A stretch of 5,470 nt of DNA from positions 1-5,470 of the forward strand of contig CANGMW010000182.1 of the NCBI GenBank assembly GCA_947454695.1, written 5' to 3'. The notes under the pieces are model-generated. The model was not told the origin of the DNA. It searched no databases and saw only the letters and a program-made list of their open reading frames with translations. Both the position numbers and the translations under genes were made by a program. The DNA comes from Comamonadaceae bacterium (GTDB lineage Bacteria; Pseudomonadota; Gammaproteobacteria; Burkholderiales; Burkholderiaceae_C). Of the stretch, positions 1 through 4,634 are shown in pieces (the stretch's first letter is position 1; every line of letters starts with the position of its first letter).

Positions 1-61
1 CATAAGCTGCACAGCTGACTGTCATGGTTGGATGATTTCGCTTTGATGAAGAGGTAAGGAC
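1..61. other. Short upstream leader, no assignable gene
   Basis: These 61 bases precede the first gene. All three forward frames contain a stop before the next start (for example TGA at 44-46), so at most the last few codons of an upstream gene could lie here, and I cannot identify any. The only supported element is the ribosome binding site listed separately. A promoter for the downstream gene could lie outside the window. Confidence 0.5.
51..55 (+). promoter_or_regulatory. Ribosome binding site of the acyl-CoA hydrolase gene
   Basis: GAGGT lies 6 nt before the ATG at 62, a normal Shine-Dalgarno spacing. A second purine run (AAGGA, 56-60) is too close to the ATG to be the main site. This supports the start at 62. 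Confidence 0.6.
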
Positions 62-1156
62 ATGAGCGAGGTTCTGGCGGAAATCAAAGGGGCTGTGGGG
101 TGTATCACCTTGCAGCGACCCAAGGCACTTAACGCCTTGTCTTTGTCGATGATTCGAAGCCTGACCTCGGCCTTACTGGCTTGGCGGGATGATCCCGCTG
201 TCCAGGCCGTGGTCTTGCGTGGCAGCAACAAAGAAGGTCCCTTCGGCGCTCTGTGCGCCGGGGGCGATATTCGCTTTTTCCATCAGGCCATTCTGGCGGG
301 CGACCCCTCGCTTGAAGATTTCTTCACCGAGGAATACCAGCTCAACCACCTGATCTTCAATTACCCCAAGCCTTATATCGCCTTGATGGATGGATTGGTC
401 ATGGGTGGCGGCATGGGCATCAGCCAAGGTGCCACGCTGCGTGTGGTGACCGAGCGCACCCGTATGGCCATGCCGGAAACTCAAATCGGCCTGTTCCCTG
501 ATGTGGCGGGCGGCTATTTCTTATCCCGCTGCCCGGGGCGTATGGGTGAATACCTGGGACTGACTGGCGCGCACCTCAACGCGCATCAGGCCCTCACGGC
601 ACGACTGGCCGACGGCTGGTTGCGCAGCGAAGACCTGCCCGGTTTGTGGGACCGCCTGTGCGACGGCTCCCTCCAAACCAGTGAGGGCATCCGTACCTGG
701 ATGGCTGAGCAGCTGCGTCCTGCGATGGAAGCACCCCAAGGACACGAAGACGTTTTCTCGCCTGACATCGATGCCATCTTTGGATTGCCGACGGTGATCG
801 ACATGGTGCAGGCACTCAAGGCGAGCAACAGCGCTTGGGCAGTGCGCGTACTTGACATGCTGCTCAAGCGTTCGCCGCTGATGCTGCATGTCACGCTCGA
901 GCAGATCCGCCGTGCACGCGCCTTGACCTTAGCCGAGGTGCTGCGCATGGAGCGCGATATGGTGCGTCAGTGCTTTCATTGGCGTCCCGGGACGGCCAGC
1001 GAAACGATGGAAGGCATACGTGCCTTGGTCATCGACAAAGACCAAAACCCGCACTGGCAACCGGCACAGCTTGAAGAGGTCACCCCCGAGATGGTGCAGG
1101 CTTTCTTTGAAAGCCCTTGGCCGGCCTACGCCCACCCCTTGCGTCACTTGACCTGA
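62..1156 (+). CDS. 3-hydroxyisobutyryl-CoA hydrolase-like protein (enoyl-CoA hydratase/isomerase family)
   Basis: This 364-residue cytoplasmic protein belongs to the crotonase superfamily, in the subgroup of 3-hydroxyisobutyryl-CoA hydrolases. Those enzymes release 3-hydroxyisobutyrate from its CoA ester in valine breakdown. Seen in the sequence: an N-terminal crotonase fold, the oxyanion-hole segments CAGGD (residues 65-69) and MGGGMGI (114-120), then the subgroup signature AMPETQIGLFPDV. Its Glu139 and Asp147 match the two acidic catalytic residues known from human HIBCH. The C-terminal part keeps the typical EGIRALVIDKDQNPHW block (about 315-330), which ordinary hydratases of about 260 residues lack, and the length fits the subgroup. 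The start at 62 has a good ribosome binding site. The gene converges on smpB with a 6-bp gap and has no obvious functional neighbour. The subgroup is fairly sure; the exact substrate is inferred, and other short branched or hydroxyacyl-CoA esters are possible. Confidence 0.88.
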   Translation: MSEVLAEIKGAVGCITLQRPKALNALSLSMIRSLTSALLAWRDDPAVQAVVLRGSNKEGPFGALCAGGDIRFFHQAILAGDPSLEDFFTEEYQLNHLIFNYPKPYIALMDGLVMGGGMGISQGATLRVVTERTRMAMPETQIGLFPDVAGGYFLSRCPGRMGEYLGLTGAHLNAHQALTARLADGWLRSEDLPGLWDRLCDGSLQTSEGIRTWMAEQLRPAMEAPQGHEDVFSPDIDAIFGLPTVIDMVQALKASNSAWAVRVLDMLLKRSPLMLHVTLEQIRRARALTLAEVLRMERDMVRQCFHWRPGTASETMEGIRALVIDKDQNPHWQPAQLEEVTPEMVQAFFESPWPAYAHPLRHLT

Positions 1157-1166
1157 AGTAGTTCAG
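1153..1166. repeat. Perfect 14-bp dyad spanning two convergent stop codons
   Basis: CTGAA-GTAG-TTCAG is an exact inverted repeat with 5-bp arms and a 4-nt centre. The left arm holds the TGA stop of the hydrolase gene (1154-1156) and the right arm holds the complement of the smpB TGA stop (1163-1165). There is no T-tract on either side, so it is not a classical intrinsic terminator, and a short stem like this may be chance. Confidence 0.5.
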
Positions 1167-1636
1167 CGTGTGCGGCTTTTCATGGCGCGCTCGACTTCGC
1201 GTTTGCCTTCGCGCTCTTTGATGGTGTCTCGTTTATCGTGCTCGGCCTTGCCCTTGGCCAGTGCGAACTCGCACTTCACACGACCATTTTTCCAGTGCAG
1301 ATTGATCGGCACCAAGGTGTAGCCTTTTTGCTCGACCTTGCCGATCAGACGTCGGATCTCATCTTTCTTGAGCAACAATTTCTTGGTCCGCACCGCGTCC
1401 GGATTGACGTGTGTGGAAGCCGAATGCATGGGGTTGATCTGGCAGCCGATCAGAAACAACTCGCCGTTGCGAATCACCACATAACCATCGGTGAGCTGGA
1501 CCTTGCCTTCGCGAACGGATTTCACCTCCCAGCCTTCCAGCACCATGCCGGCTTCAAAGCGCTCTTCGAAAAAATAATTGAACGCTGCTTTTTTGTTGTC
1601 CGCAATGCGGGAGGAGGTATCGGGATGTTTTGCCAT
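1163..1636 (-). CDS. smpB: SsrA-binding protein SmpB
   Basis: SmpB (157 residues; about 160 in E. coli) binds the tRNA-like part of tmRNA and brings it to ribosomes stalled on broken mRNAs, starting trans-translation and tagging of the nascent peptide. Family motifs are evident: NKKAAFNYF (14-22), EAGMVLEGWEVKSVREGKV (28-46), FLIG (61-64), the ASTHVNPD loop (73-80), TKKLLL (84-89), GKVEQKGYTLVPINLHWKNG (99-118) and AKGKAEHDKRDTIKERE (127-143). The basic C-terminal tail, which in known structures becomes a helix in the mRNA channel and decoding centre, keeps Asp134-Lys135-Arg136. However, it has Gly144 where E. coli has Trp147, and Ala151 where E. coli has Ile154. A weak GAAG (complement of 1643-1646) lies 6 nt before the start. 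The gene diverges from ratA and converges on the acyl-CoA hydrolase gene. The tmRNA gene is not in this window. Confidence 0.97.
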   Translation of the reverse strand: MAKHPDTSSRIADNKKAAFNYFFEERFEAGMVLEGWEVKSVREGKVQLTDGYVVIRNGELFLIGCQINPMHSASTHVNPDAVRTKKLLLKKDEIRRLIGKVEQKGYTLVPINLHWKNGRVKCEFALAKGKAEHDKRDTIKEREGKREVERAMKSRTR

Positions 1637-1663
1637 GGATCACTTCAGGGGGCTCGCGACAAA

Positions 1664-1693
1664 CTTACAATGCTTGCAAGTCTGGCGTGCCAA
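1664..1693 (-). promoter_or_regulatory. Candidate sigma70 promoter of smpB
   Basis: Reading the minus strand, TTGGCA (complement of 1688-1693; 5 of 6 to the -35 consensus) is followed after 18 bp by TGTAAG (complement of 1664-1669; 4 of 6 to the -10 consensus). Transcription would start near 1657, giving a leader of about 20 nt that includes the GAAG at 1643-1646. Its -10 box shares bases with the proposed -10 box of ratA on the other strand. Judged by eye only. Confidence 0.42.
1666..1671 (+). promoter_or_regulatory. Candidate -10 box for ratA-rnfH
   Basis: TACAAT matches the -10 consensus in 5 of 6 positions and lies 33 bp before the ratA ATG, predicting a start near 1678 and a leader of about 27 nt. 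No good -35 is visible at normal spacing; TTCAGG at 1644-1649 is a poor match with a 16-bp spacer. The same TACAAT hexamer precedes guaB. Confidence 0.4.
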
Positions 1694-1696
1694 GAC
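1680..1696 (+). other. Possible small hairpin in the ratA leader
   Basis: GTCTGG-CGTG-CC(A)AGAC can fold into a six-pair stem with one bulged A (1692) and a 4-nt loop. It would sit at the 5' end of the predicted ratA transcript, just ahead of a start codon with no clear Shine-Dalgarno sequence. The right half overlaps the proposed smpB -35 box, so the symmetry could instead mark a protein-binding site, or mean nothing. Confidence 0.25.
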
Positions 1697-1704
1697 TGCA
1701 TTCT

Positions 1705-2148
1705 ATGAAAACTGTTCACAAGTCCGTCCTCATCTGGTTCAGTGCCCAGGAAATGTTTGATCTGGTCACCGACGTGCCCAGCTACCCGCAGTTCCTGCCC
1801 TGGTGCGATCAATCCCGCATCGTGGCGACGCATGACACTGGCGTGGACGCGGAAATCGGCTTAGCGTTCAGCGGTATTCACCAAAAGTTCATGACCCACA
1901 ACGTGCACACACCCGGTCGTGAGGTCCAGCTGACGCTGATGAATGGCCCGTTTTCCCATCTGGACGGGCAGTGGACGTTCAGCCCCGTGGGCGATCCGGC
2001 GCAAAGGGCTTGTAAAGTGGAATTGAGCCTGAGTTATGACTTCTCCAACGCGACACTGGGAAAACTGATTGGCCCCGTGTTTGATCGCATTGCGGGCAGT
2101 CTGGTGGATGCCTTCGTCAAACGCGCCGAGCAGGTCTATGACCAATAA
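1705..2148 (+). CDS. ratA: RatA family protein (COQ10-like START/polyketide-cyclase fold)
   Basis: The 147-residue product begins MKTVHKSVLIWFSAQEMFDL and continues with VTDVPSYPQFLPWC (21-34), the signature of the RatA/COQ10 family of small START-fold proteins. A hydrophobic C-terminal helix follows (about 117-145, with GPVFDRIAGSLVDAFVKRAE), which closes the ligand cavity in this fold. Two roles are reported for relatives: the mitochondrial and alphaproteobacterial COQ10 proteins bind ubiquinone and support respiration, while E. coli RatA was described as a toxin that blocks joining of ribosomal subunits. The sequence alone does not decide between them. The frame is open upstream to 1630, but family homology starts at 1705, and an upstream start would run across the predicted promoter. 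No strong ribosome binding site precedes 1705. The gene overlaps rnfH by 11 bp and diverges from smpB, the arrangement I recall from E. coli. Confidence 0.92.
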   Translation: MKTVHKSVLIWFSAQEMFDLVTDVPSYPQFLPWCDQSRIVATHDTGVDAEIGLAFSGIHQKFMTHNVHTPGREVQLTLMNGPFSHLDGQWTFSPVGDPAQRACKVELSLSYDFSNATLGKLIGPVFDRIAGSLVDAFVKRAEQVYDQ

Positions 2149-2485
2149 GACTTGGATCACCATCACGCTGGTCTTTTCCCGCGCCGCCAGAGACGTCAGT
2201 GAACAGACCTGGCAAGTACCCGCTGGCACCACGCTGGGACAAGCCTTGGCGACCCCGCAAGCTCACACGGTGTTGGGCGGATGGGATCTGTCTGAGTTGT
2301 CGCTCGGAATTTGGGGGAGAAAGGCCGTATCGACACAGGTGTTGCGTGAACAAGACCGGATCGAAATTTACCGCGCCCTCAAGGTCAATCCTAAAGTCGC
2401 CCGGCGGGAACGCTTTGCCAGGCAGGGCGCCCGAACCACCGGCTTGTTTGCCAAAAAACGCGCGGGCGCCAAAGCCGGTTATTGA
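2138..2485 (+). CDS. rnfH: RnfH family protein (UPF0125, RatB), ubiquitin-like fold
   Basis: The 115-residue product starts MTNKTWITITLVFSRAARDV and belongs to the RnfH/UPF0125 family, small beta-grasp (ubiquitin-like) proteins. The family hallmark is GIWGRKAVSTQVLREQDRIE (about 57-76) followed by IYRALKVNPKVARRERF (77-93). The basic tail, rich in Lys, Arg and Gly (about 94-115), is longer than in the E. coli protein and probably disordered. The molecular role is not firmly known: the name comes from the Rnf electron-transport cluster, and in E. coli the same protein is called RatB, partner of RatA. The start at 2138 lies inside the end of ratA in another frame, and GAGCAGG at 2128-2134 is a weak ribosome binding site, so translation is probably coupled to ratA. 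It converges on the DUF4124 gene with 23 bp between stops and no visible terminator. Confidence 0.9.
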   Translation: MTNKTWITITLVFSRAARDVSEQTWQVPAGTTLGQALATPQAHTVLGGWDLSELSLGIWGRKAVSTQVLREQDRIEIYRALKVNPKVARRERFARQGARTTGLFAKKRAGAKAGY

Positions 2486-2508
2486 TCTTGCGTGTCGGCG
2501 CGCGGGAC

Positions 2509-3006
2509 TCAGTAGCAGTCCGAATCGATGATGCCCTGGATGCGACGCGCCTCGTCAGCACGCATCCCTTCATCAAAAAACTCCCGTTCCCCTTTGTCAT
2601 TGATGCGTGCCATGCGGGTCCCCTGAGATAAATTCGCCTGAGCCTGTCGCGCGCGCGCGCAGTTATCAGCGCGTTGGCGGGCCAGATTGAATTCCTCGGT
2701 TTTGCGTTTGGCGGCTTGGGCTTCTTCGGCCTGTTTTTTTCGTGCCAACAAATCTTTGTCTTTGTCGTTCAGCTTGGGCACCAGCGCAGCGGGGTGCCCA
2801 TCAGCGACTTCAGGTTCTGTCATGCGACTTTCCCCAGAAGGTGATGCTGCTTGGCCGGGACGCTTGAGAATGTTCGCGTCTGGGATGTCCACGCCGGGTG
2901 GCCTATCGCTGTAGACGCGTCGGCCGCTGAGATCACGCCATTGCCACTGGGCCAGAGCTGAAAAACTCAGAAGGCAGGACATCAGCCAAAGTGTGAGGTG
3001 CTTCAT
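2509..3006 (-). CDS. Small secreted DUF4124 domain protein
   Basis: This 165-residue protein of unknown function has a clear Sec signal peptide: Lys2, a hydrophobic stretch over residues 4-18 and a likely cut at ALA|Q (19/20). The mature start WQWRDLSGRRVYSDRPP (21-37) is the DUF4124 motif, common in proteobacterial periplasmic proteins, followed by IPDANILKRPG (41-51). Residues 53-78 are low-complexity and linker-like. Residues 80-126 are rich in Lys, Glu, Ala, Gln and Arg and probably form a long helix or coiled coil. The mature protein has just two cysteines, Cys116 and Cys164 (next to last), which could form a disulfide in the periplasm; that is inference. There is no lipobox, so it is probably soluble. 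The start is fixed by the signal peptide; no ribosome binding site precedes it. It diverges from guaB and converges on rnfH. No function can be assigned. Confidence 0.85.
   Translation of the reverse strand: MKHLTLWLMSCLLSFSALAQWQWRDLSGRRVYSDRPPGVDIPDANILKRPGQAASPSGESRMTEPEVADGHPAALVPKLNDKDKDLLARKKQAEEAQAAKRKTEEFNLARQRADNCARARQAQANLSQGTRMARINDKGEREFFDEGMRADEARRIQGIIDSDCY
2648..2660. repeat. Short alternating CG tract
   Basis: Thirteen bases of uninterrupted alternating C and G lie inside the DUF4124 gene, encoding part of CARARQA around residues 116-122. Such tracts can form Z-DNA and are weakly prone to slippage, but this one is short and the reading frame is intact. Confidence 0.5.
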
Positions 3007-3012
3007 AGACCC

Positions 3013-3041
3013 AGTGTAGCGATGGGCGGGACAGAGGCCAA
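3013..3041 (-). promoter_or_regulatory. Candidate promoter of the DUF4124 gene
   Basis: On the minus strand TTGGCC (complement of 3036-3041; 4 of 6) is followed after 17 bp by TACACT (complement of 3013-3018; 4 of 6). The -10 box ends 6 nt before the ATG at 3006, so transcription would start at or within a base or two of the start codon, giving a leaderless message. The lack of any purine-rich ribosome binding site before this ATG fits. Visual match only. Confidence 0.38.
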
Positions 3042-3085
3042 GTGTTTCTGCGGGGTGGAGGGGCGTATTGGGGCGCTACGAAACC

Positions 3086-3099
3086 CAATGTCACCATTG
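3086..3099. repeat. Inverted repeat upstream of guaB, possible operator
   Basis: CAATG-TCAC-CATTG is a perfect dyad with 5-bp arms, ending 31 bp before the proposed guaB -10 box. Complementary GGCGC and GCGCC flank it asymmetrically. The location, just upstream of where the -35 would be, suits a regulator or activator site. It does not resemble the E. coli PurR operator, and short dyads arise by chance. Confidence 0.28.
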
Positions 3100-3130
3100 T
3101 TGCGCCGCAGAAATGCTGTACGCCAGCGGG

Positions 3131-3136
3131 TACAAT
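3131..3136 (+). promoter_or_regulatory. Candidate -10 box of the guaB-guaA operon
   Basis: TACAAT (5 of 6 to consensus) lies 20 bp before the guaB ATG, predicting transcription from about 3143 and a leader near 14 nt that still contains the ribosome binding site. No good -35 box is found 16-18 bp upstream (the bases there read CAGAAA), so an activator or a weak -35 is implied if this is real. Confidence 0.45.
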
Positions 3137-3145
3137 CGATTTTTT

Positions 3146-3149
3146 GGAG
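3146..3149 (+). promoter_or_regulatory. Ribosome binding site of guaB
   Basis: GGAG lies 7 nt before the ATG at 3157. The frame stays open back to 2998, but this site together with homology beginning at MRLLGKALTFDDVLL fixes the start at 3157 and rules out a 53-residue extension. Confidence 0.75.
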
Positions 3150-3156
3150 CTTAGAC

Positions 3157-4626
3157 ATGCGCCTTCTCGGTAAAGCGCTGACCTTCGACGATGTGTTGTT
3201 GGTGCCAGCGTTCTCCCAGGTCCTGCCCAAGGACACCTCTCTCTCGTCCCACTTCTCCCGCAATATTGTTCTGAACCTGCCCCTGGTGTCTGCTGCCATG
3301 GACACGGTGACGGAGGCCCGTTTGGCCATTGCGATCGCTCAGGAAGGCGGCATTGGCATCGTGCACAAAAACCTCACGGTGGCTGAACAGGCCGCCCAGG
3401 TGGCCAAGGTCAAGCGCTATGAATCCGGCGTTTTGCGCGACCCGGTCGTGATCACCCCCCAAACCAAGGTGCATCAGGTGATGGCCTTGTCCGAGGAGCT
3501 GGGGGTTTCAGGCTTCCCGGTCATCGACGCGGGCAAAGTGGTTGGCATTGTCACGGGGCGCGACCTGCGCTTTGAAACGCGCTATGACTTGGCAGTCAGC
3601 GAGATCATGACGCCCCGCGAGCGACTGATCACCGTGCCCGACGGCACCACACCCAGCGAAGCCAAGGCCTTGCTCAACAAATCCAAATTGGAACGTTTGC
3701 TGGTGGTCAATGACGCGTTTGAACTCAAAGGGTTGATCACCGTCAAAGACATCACCAAGCAGCTCAACTTTCCCAACGCTGCACGCGATGCCGCCGGCCA
3801 CCTGCGTGTGGGTGCGGCCGTTGGCGTGGGTGAGGGCACCGAAGAAAGGGTGGAAGCCCTGGTCAAAGCGGGTGTGGACGCGATTGTGGTGGACACAGCC
3901 CATGGTCACAGCAAAGGCGTCATCGACCGCGTGCGCTGGGTTAAACAAAATTACCCCCAGATCGATGTGGTGGGCGGCAACATTGCCACCGGCGCGGCAG
4001 CCCGTGCCCTGGTGGACGCCGGCGCGGACGCGGTCAAAGTCGGCATCGGCCCGGGCAGTATCTGCACCACCCGCATCGTGGCCGGTGTGGGCGTGCCACA
4101 AATCACCGCCATCGACAACGTGGCGCAAGCCCTCCAGGGCACGAACGTGCCGCTGATCGCCGATGGCGGCATCCGTTACAGCGGCGACATCGCCAAAGCG
4201 ATCGCTGCGGGTGCCGGCACCGTCATGATGGGCGGCGTGTTCGCTGGCACCGAAGAGGCGCCGGGTGAAATCGTGCTGTTCCAGGGTCGCAGCTACAAGA
4301 GCTACCGCGGCATGGGCTCGATCGGTGCCATGCAACAGGGCAGTGCGGACCGTTATTTCCAGGAATCCGCCACTGGCAACCCCAACGCCGACAAGCTCGT
4401 GCCCGAGGGCATTGAAGGGCGTGTGCCCTACAAGGGCTCGGTGCTGTCCATCCTCTATCAAATGTCTGGCGGCCTGCGCGCCAGCATGGGCTACTGCGGT
4501 TGTGCCACGGTGGACGATATGCGCAACCAGGCTGAGTTTGTGGAGATCACGGCGGCGGGCATTCGCGAGAGCCATGTCCACGACGTGCAAATCACCAAAG
4601 AAGCCCCCAATTACCGGGCTGATTGA
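3157..4626 (+). CDS. guaB: Inosine-5'-monophosphate dehydrogenase
   Basis: IMP dehydrogenase oxidises IMP to XMP with NAD+, the committed step of guanine nucleotide synthesis, in the cytoplasm as a tetramer or octamer. The 489-residue product matches the bacterial norm (E. coli 488). Seen: the N-terminal start of the TIM barrel (LTFDDVLLVPAFSQVLP, 8-24; SAAMDTVTE, 46-54), then two CBS domains (about 95-150 and 151-208) inserted in the barrel. Next come VVDTAHGHS in the NAD site, GIGPGSICTTR with catalytic Cys303, and the IMP-phosphate loops (IADGGIRYSGD; MMGGVFAGTEE). The mobile flap carries the catalytic Arg399-Tyr400 pair (ADRYFQ). All key residues are present and both CBS domains are intact, so the usual allosteric control by purine nucleotides is likely. 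It has its own proposed promoter and is followed after 8 bp by guaA. Confidence 0.98.
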   Translation: MRLLGKALTFDDVLLVPAFSQVLPKDTSLSSHFSRNIVLNLPLVSAAMDTVTEARLAIAIAQEGGIGIVHKNLTVAEQAAQVAKVKRYESGVLRDPVVITPQTKVHQVMALSEELGVSGFPVIDAGKVVGIVTGRDLRFETRYDLAVSEIMTPRERLITVPDGTTPSEAKALLNKSKLERLLVVNDAFELKGLITVKDITKQLNFPNAARDAAGHLRVGAAVGVGEGTEERVEALVKAGVDAIVVDTAHGHSKGVIDRVRWVKQNYPQIDVVGGNIATGAAARALVDAGADAVKVGIGPGSICTTRIVAGVGVPQITAIDNVAQALQGTNVPLIADGGIRYSGDIAKAIAAGAGTVMMGGVFAGTEEAPGEIVLFQGRSYKSYRGMGSIGAMQQGSADRYFQESATGNPNADKLVPEGIEGRVPYKGSVLSILYQMSGGLRASMGYCGCATVDDMRNQAEFVEITAAGIRESHVHDVQITKEAPNYRAD

Positions 4627-4634
4627 TCGCGCTT

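Larger units (their letters stand above)
3007..3156. other. Divergent intergenic region between the DUF4124 gene and guaB
   Basis: These 150 bp separate two divergent genes. They hold a candidate promoter for each gene, a perfect CAATG-N4-CATTG inverted repeat (3086-3099), flanking GGCGC (3072-3076) and GCGCC (3102-3106), and two GGGGCG copies starting 10 bp apart (3060 and 3070). I see no RNA gene or coding sequence. The predicted guaB leader of about 14 nt leaves no room for a riboswitch. Confidence 0.6.

Noticed and set aside
1099..1115. Hairpin GGCTTTC-TTT-GAAAGCC near the end of the acyl-CoA hydrolase gene as a terminator
   Set aside because: The 7-bp stem is perfect, but no T-tract follows on either strand. 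It lies within the coding sequence for QAFFES, so it is not supported as an intrinsic terminator for smpB.
1630..1704. 25-residue N-terminal extension of RatA
   Set aside because: It overlaps the proposed divergent promoters and the start of smpB, and family similarity begins at 1705.
1238..1708. 156-codon open frame on the plus strand opposite smpB
   Set aside because: It mirrors smpB almost end to end and has no family motif or ribosome binding site.
1705..2485. ratA-rnfH as an undescribed toxin-antitoxin or defence system
   Set aside because: Both are widespread chromosomal housekeeping families in a conserved neighbourhood. There are no signs of horizontal transfer, and the toxin claim for E. 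coli RatA competes with a ubiquinone-binding role.
2486..2508. Bidirectional terminator between rnfH and the DUF4124 gene
   Set aside because: The 23-bp gap is GC-rich but has neither a clear stem nor a T-run on either strand.
2998..3156. 53-residue N-terminal extension of GuaB
   Set aside because: It would cross the proposed promoter and has no similarity to IMP dehydrogenases. The ATG at 3157 has a good ribosome binding site and gives the standard length.
3137..3156. Purine riboswitch or attenuator before guaB
   Set aside because: The predicted leader is only about 14 nt and no structured element is visible between the -10 box and the start codon.
3508..4590. 360-codon open frame on the minus strand opposite guaB
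   Set aside because: It is fully antisense to a certain guaB. Its translation is His-, Asp- and Ala-rich with no family signature, the usual mirror of a GC-rich gene.
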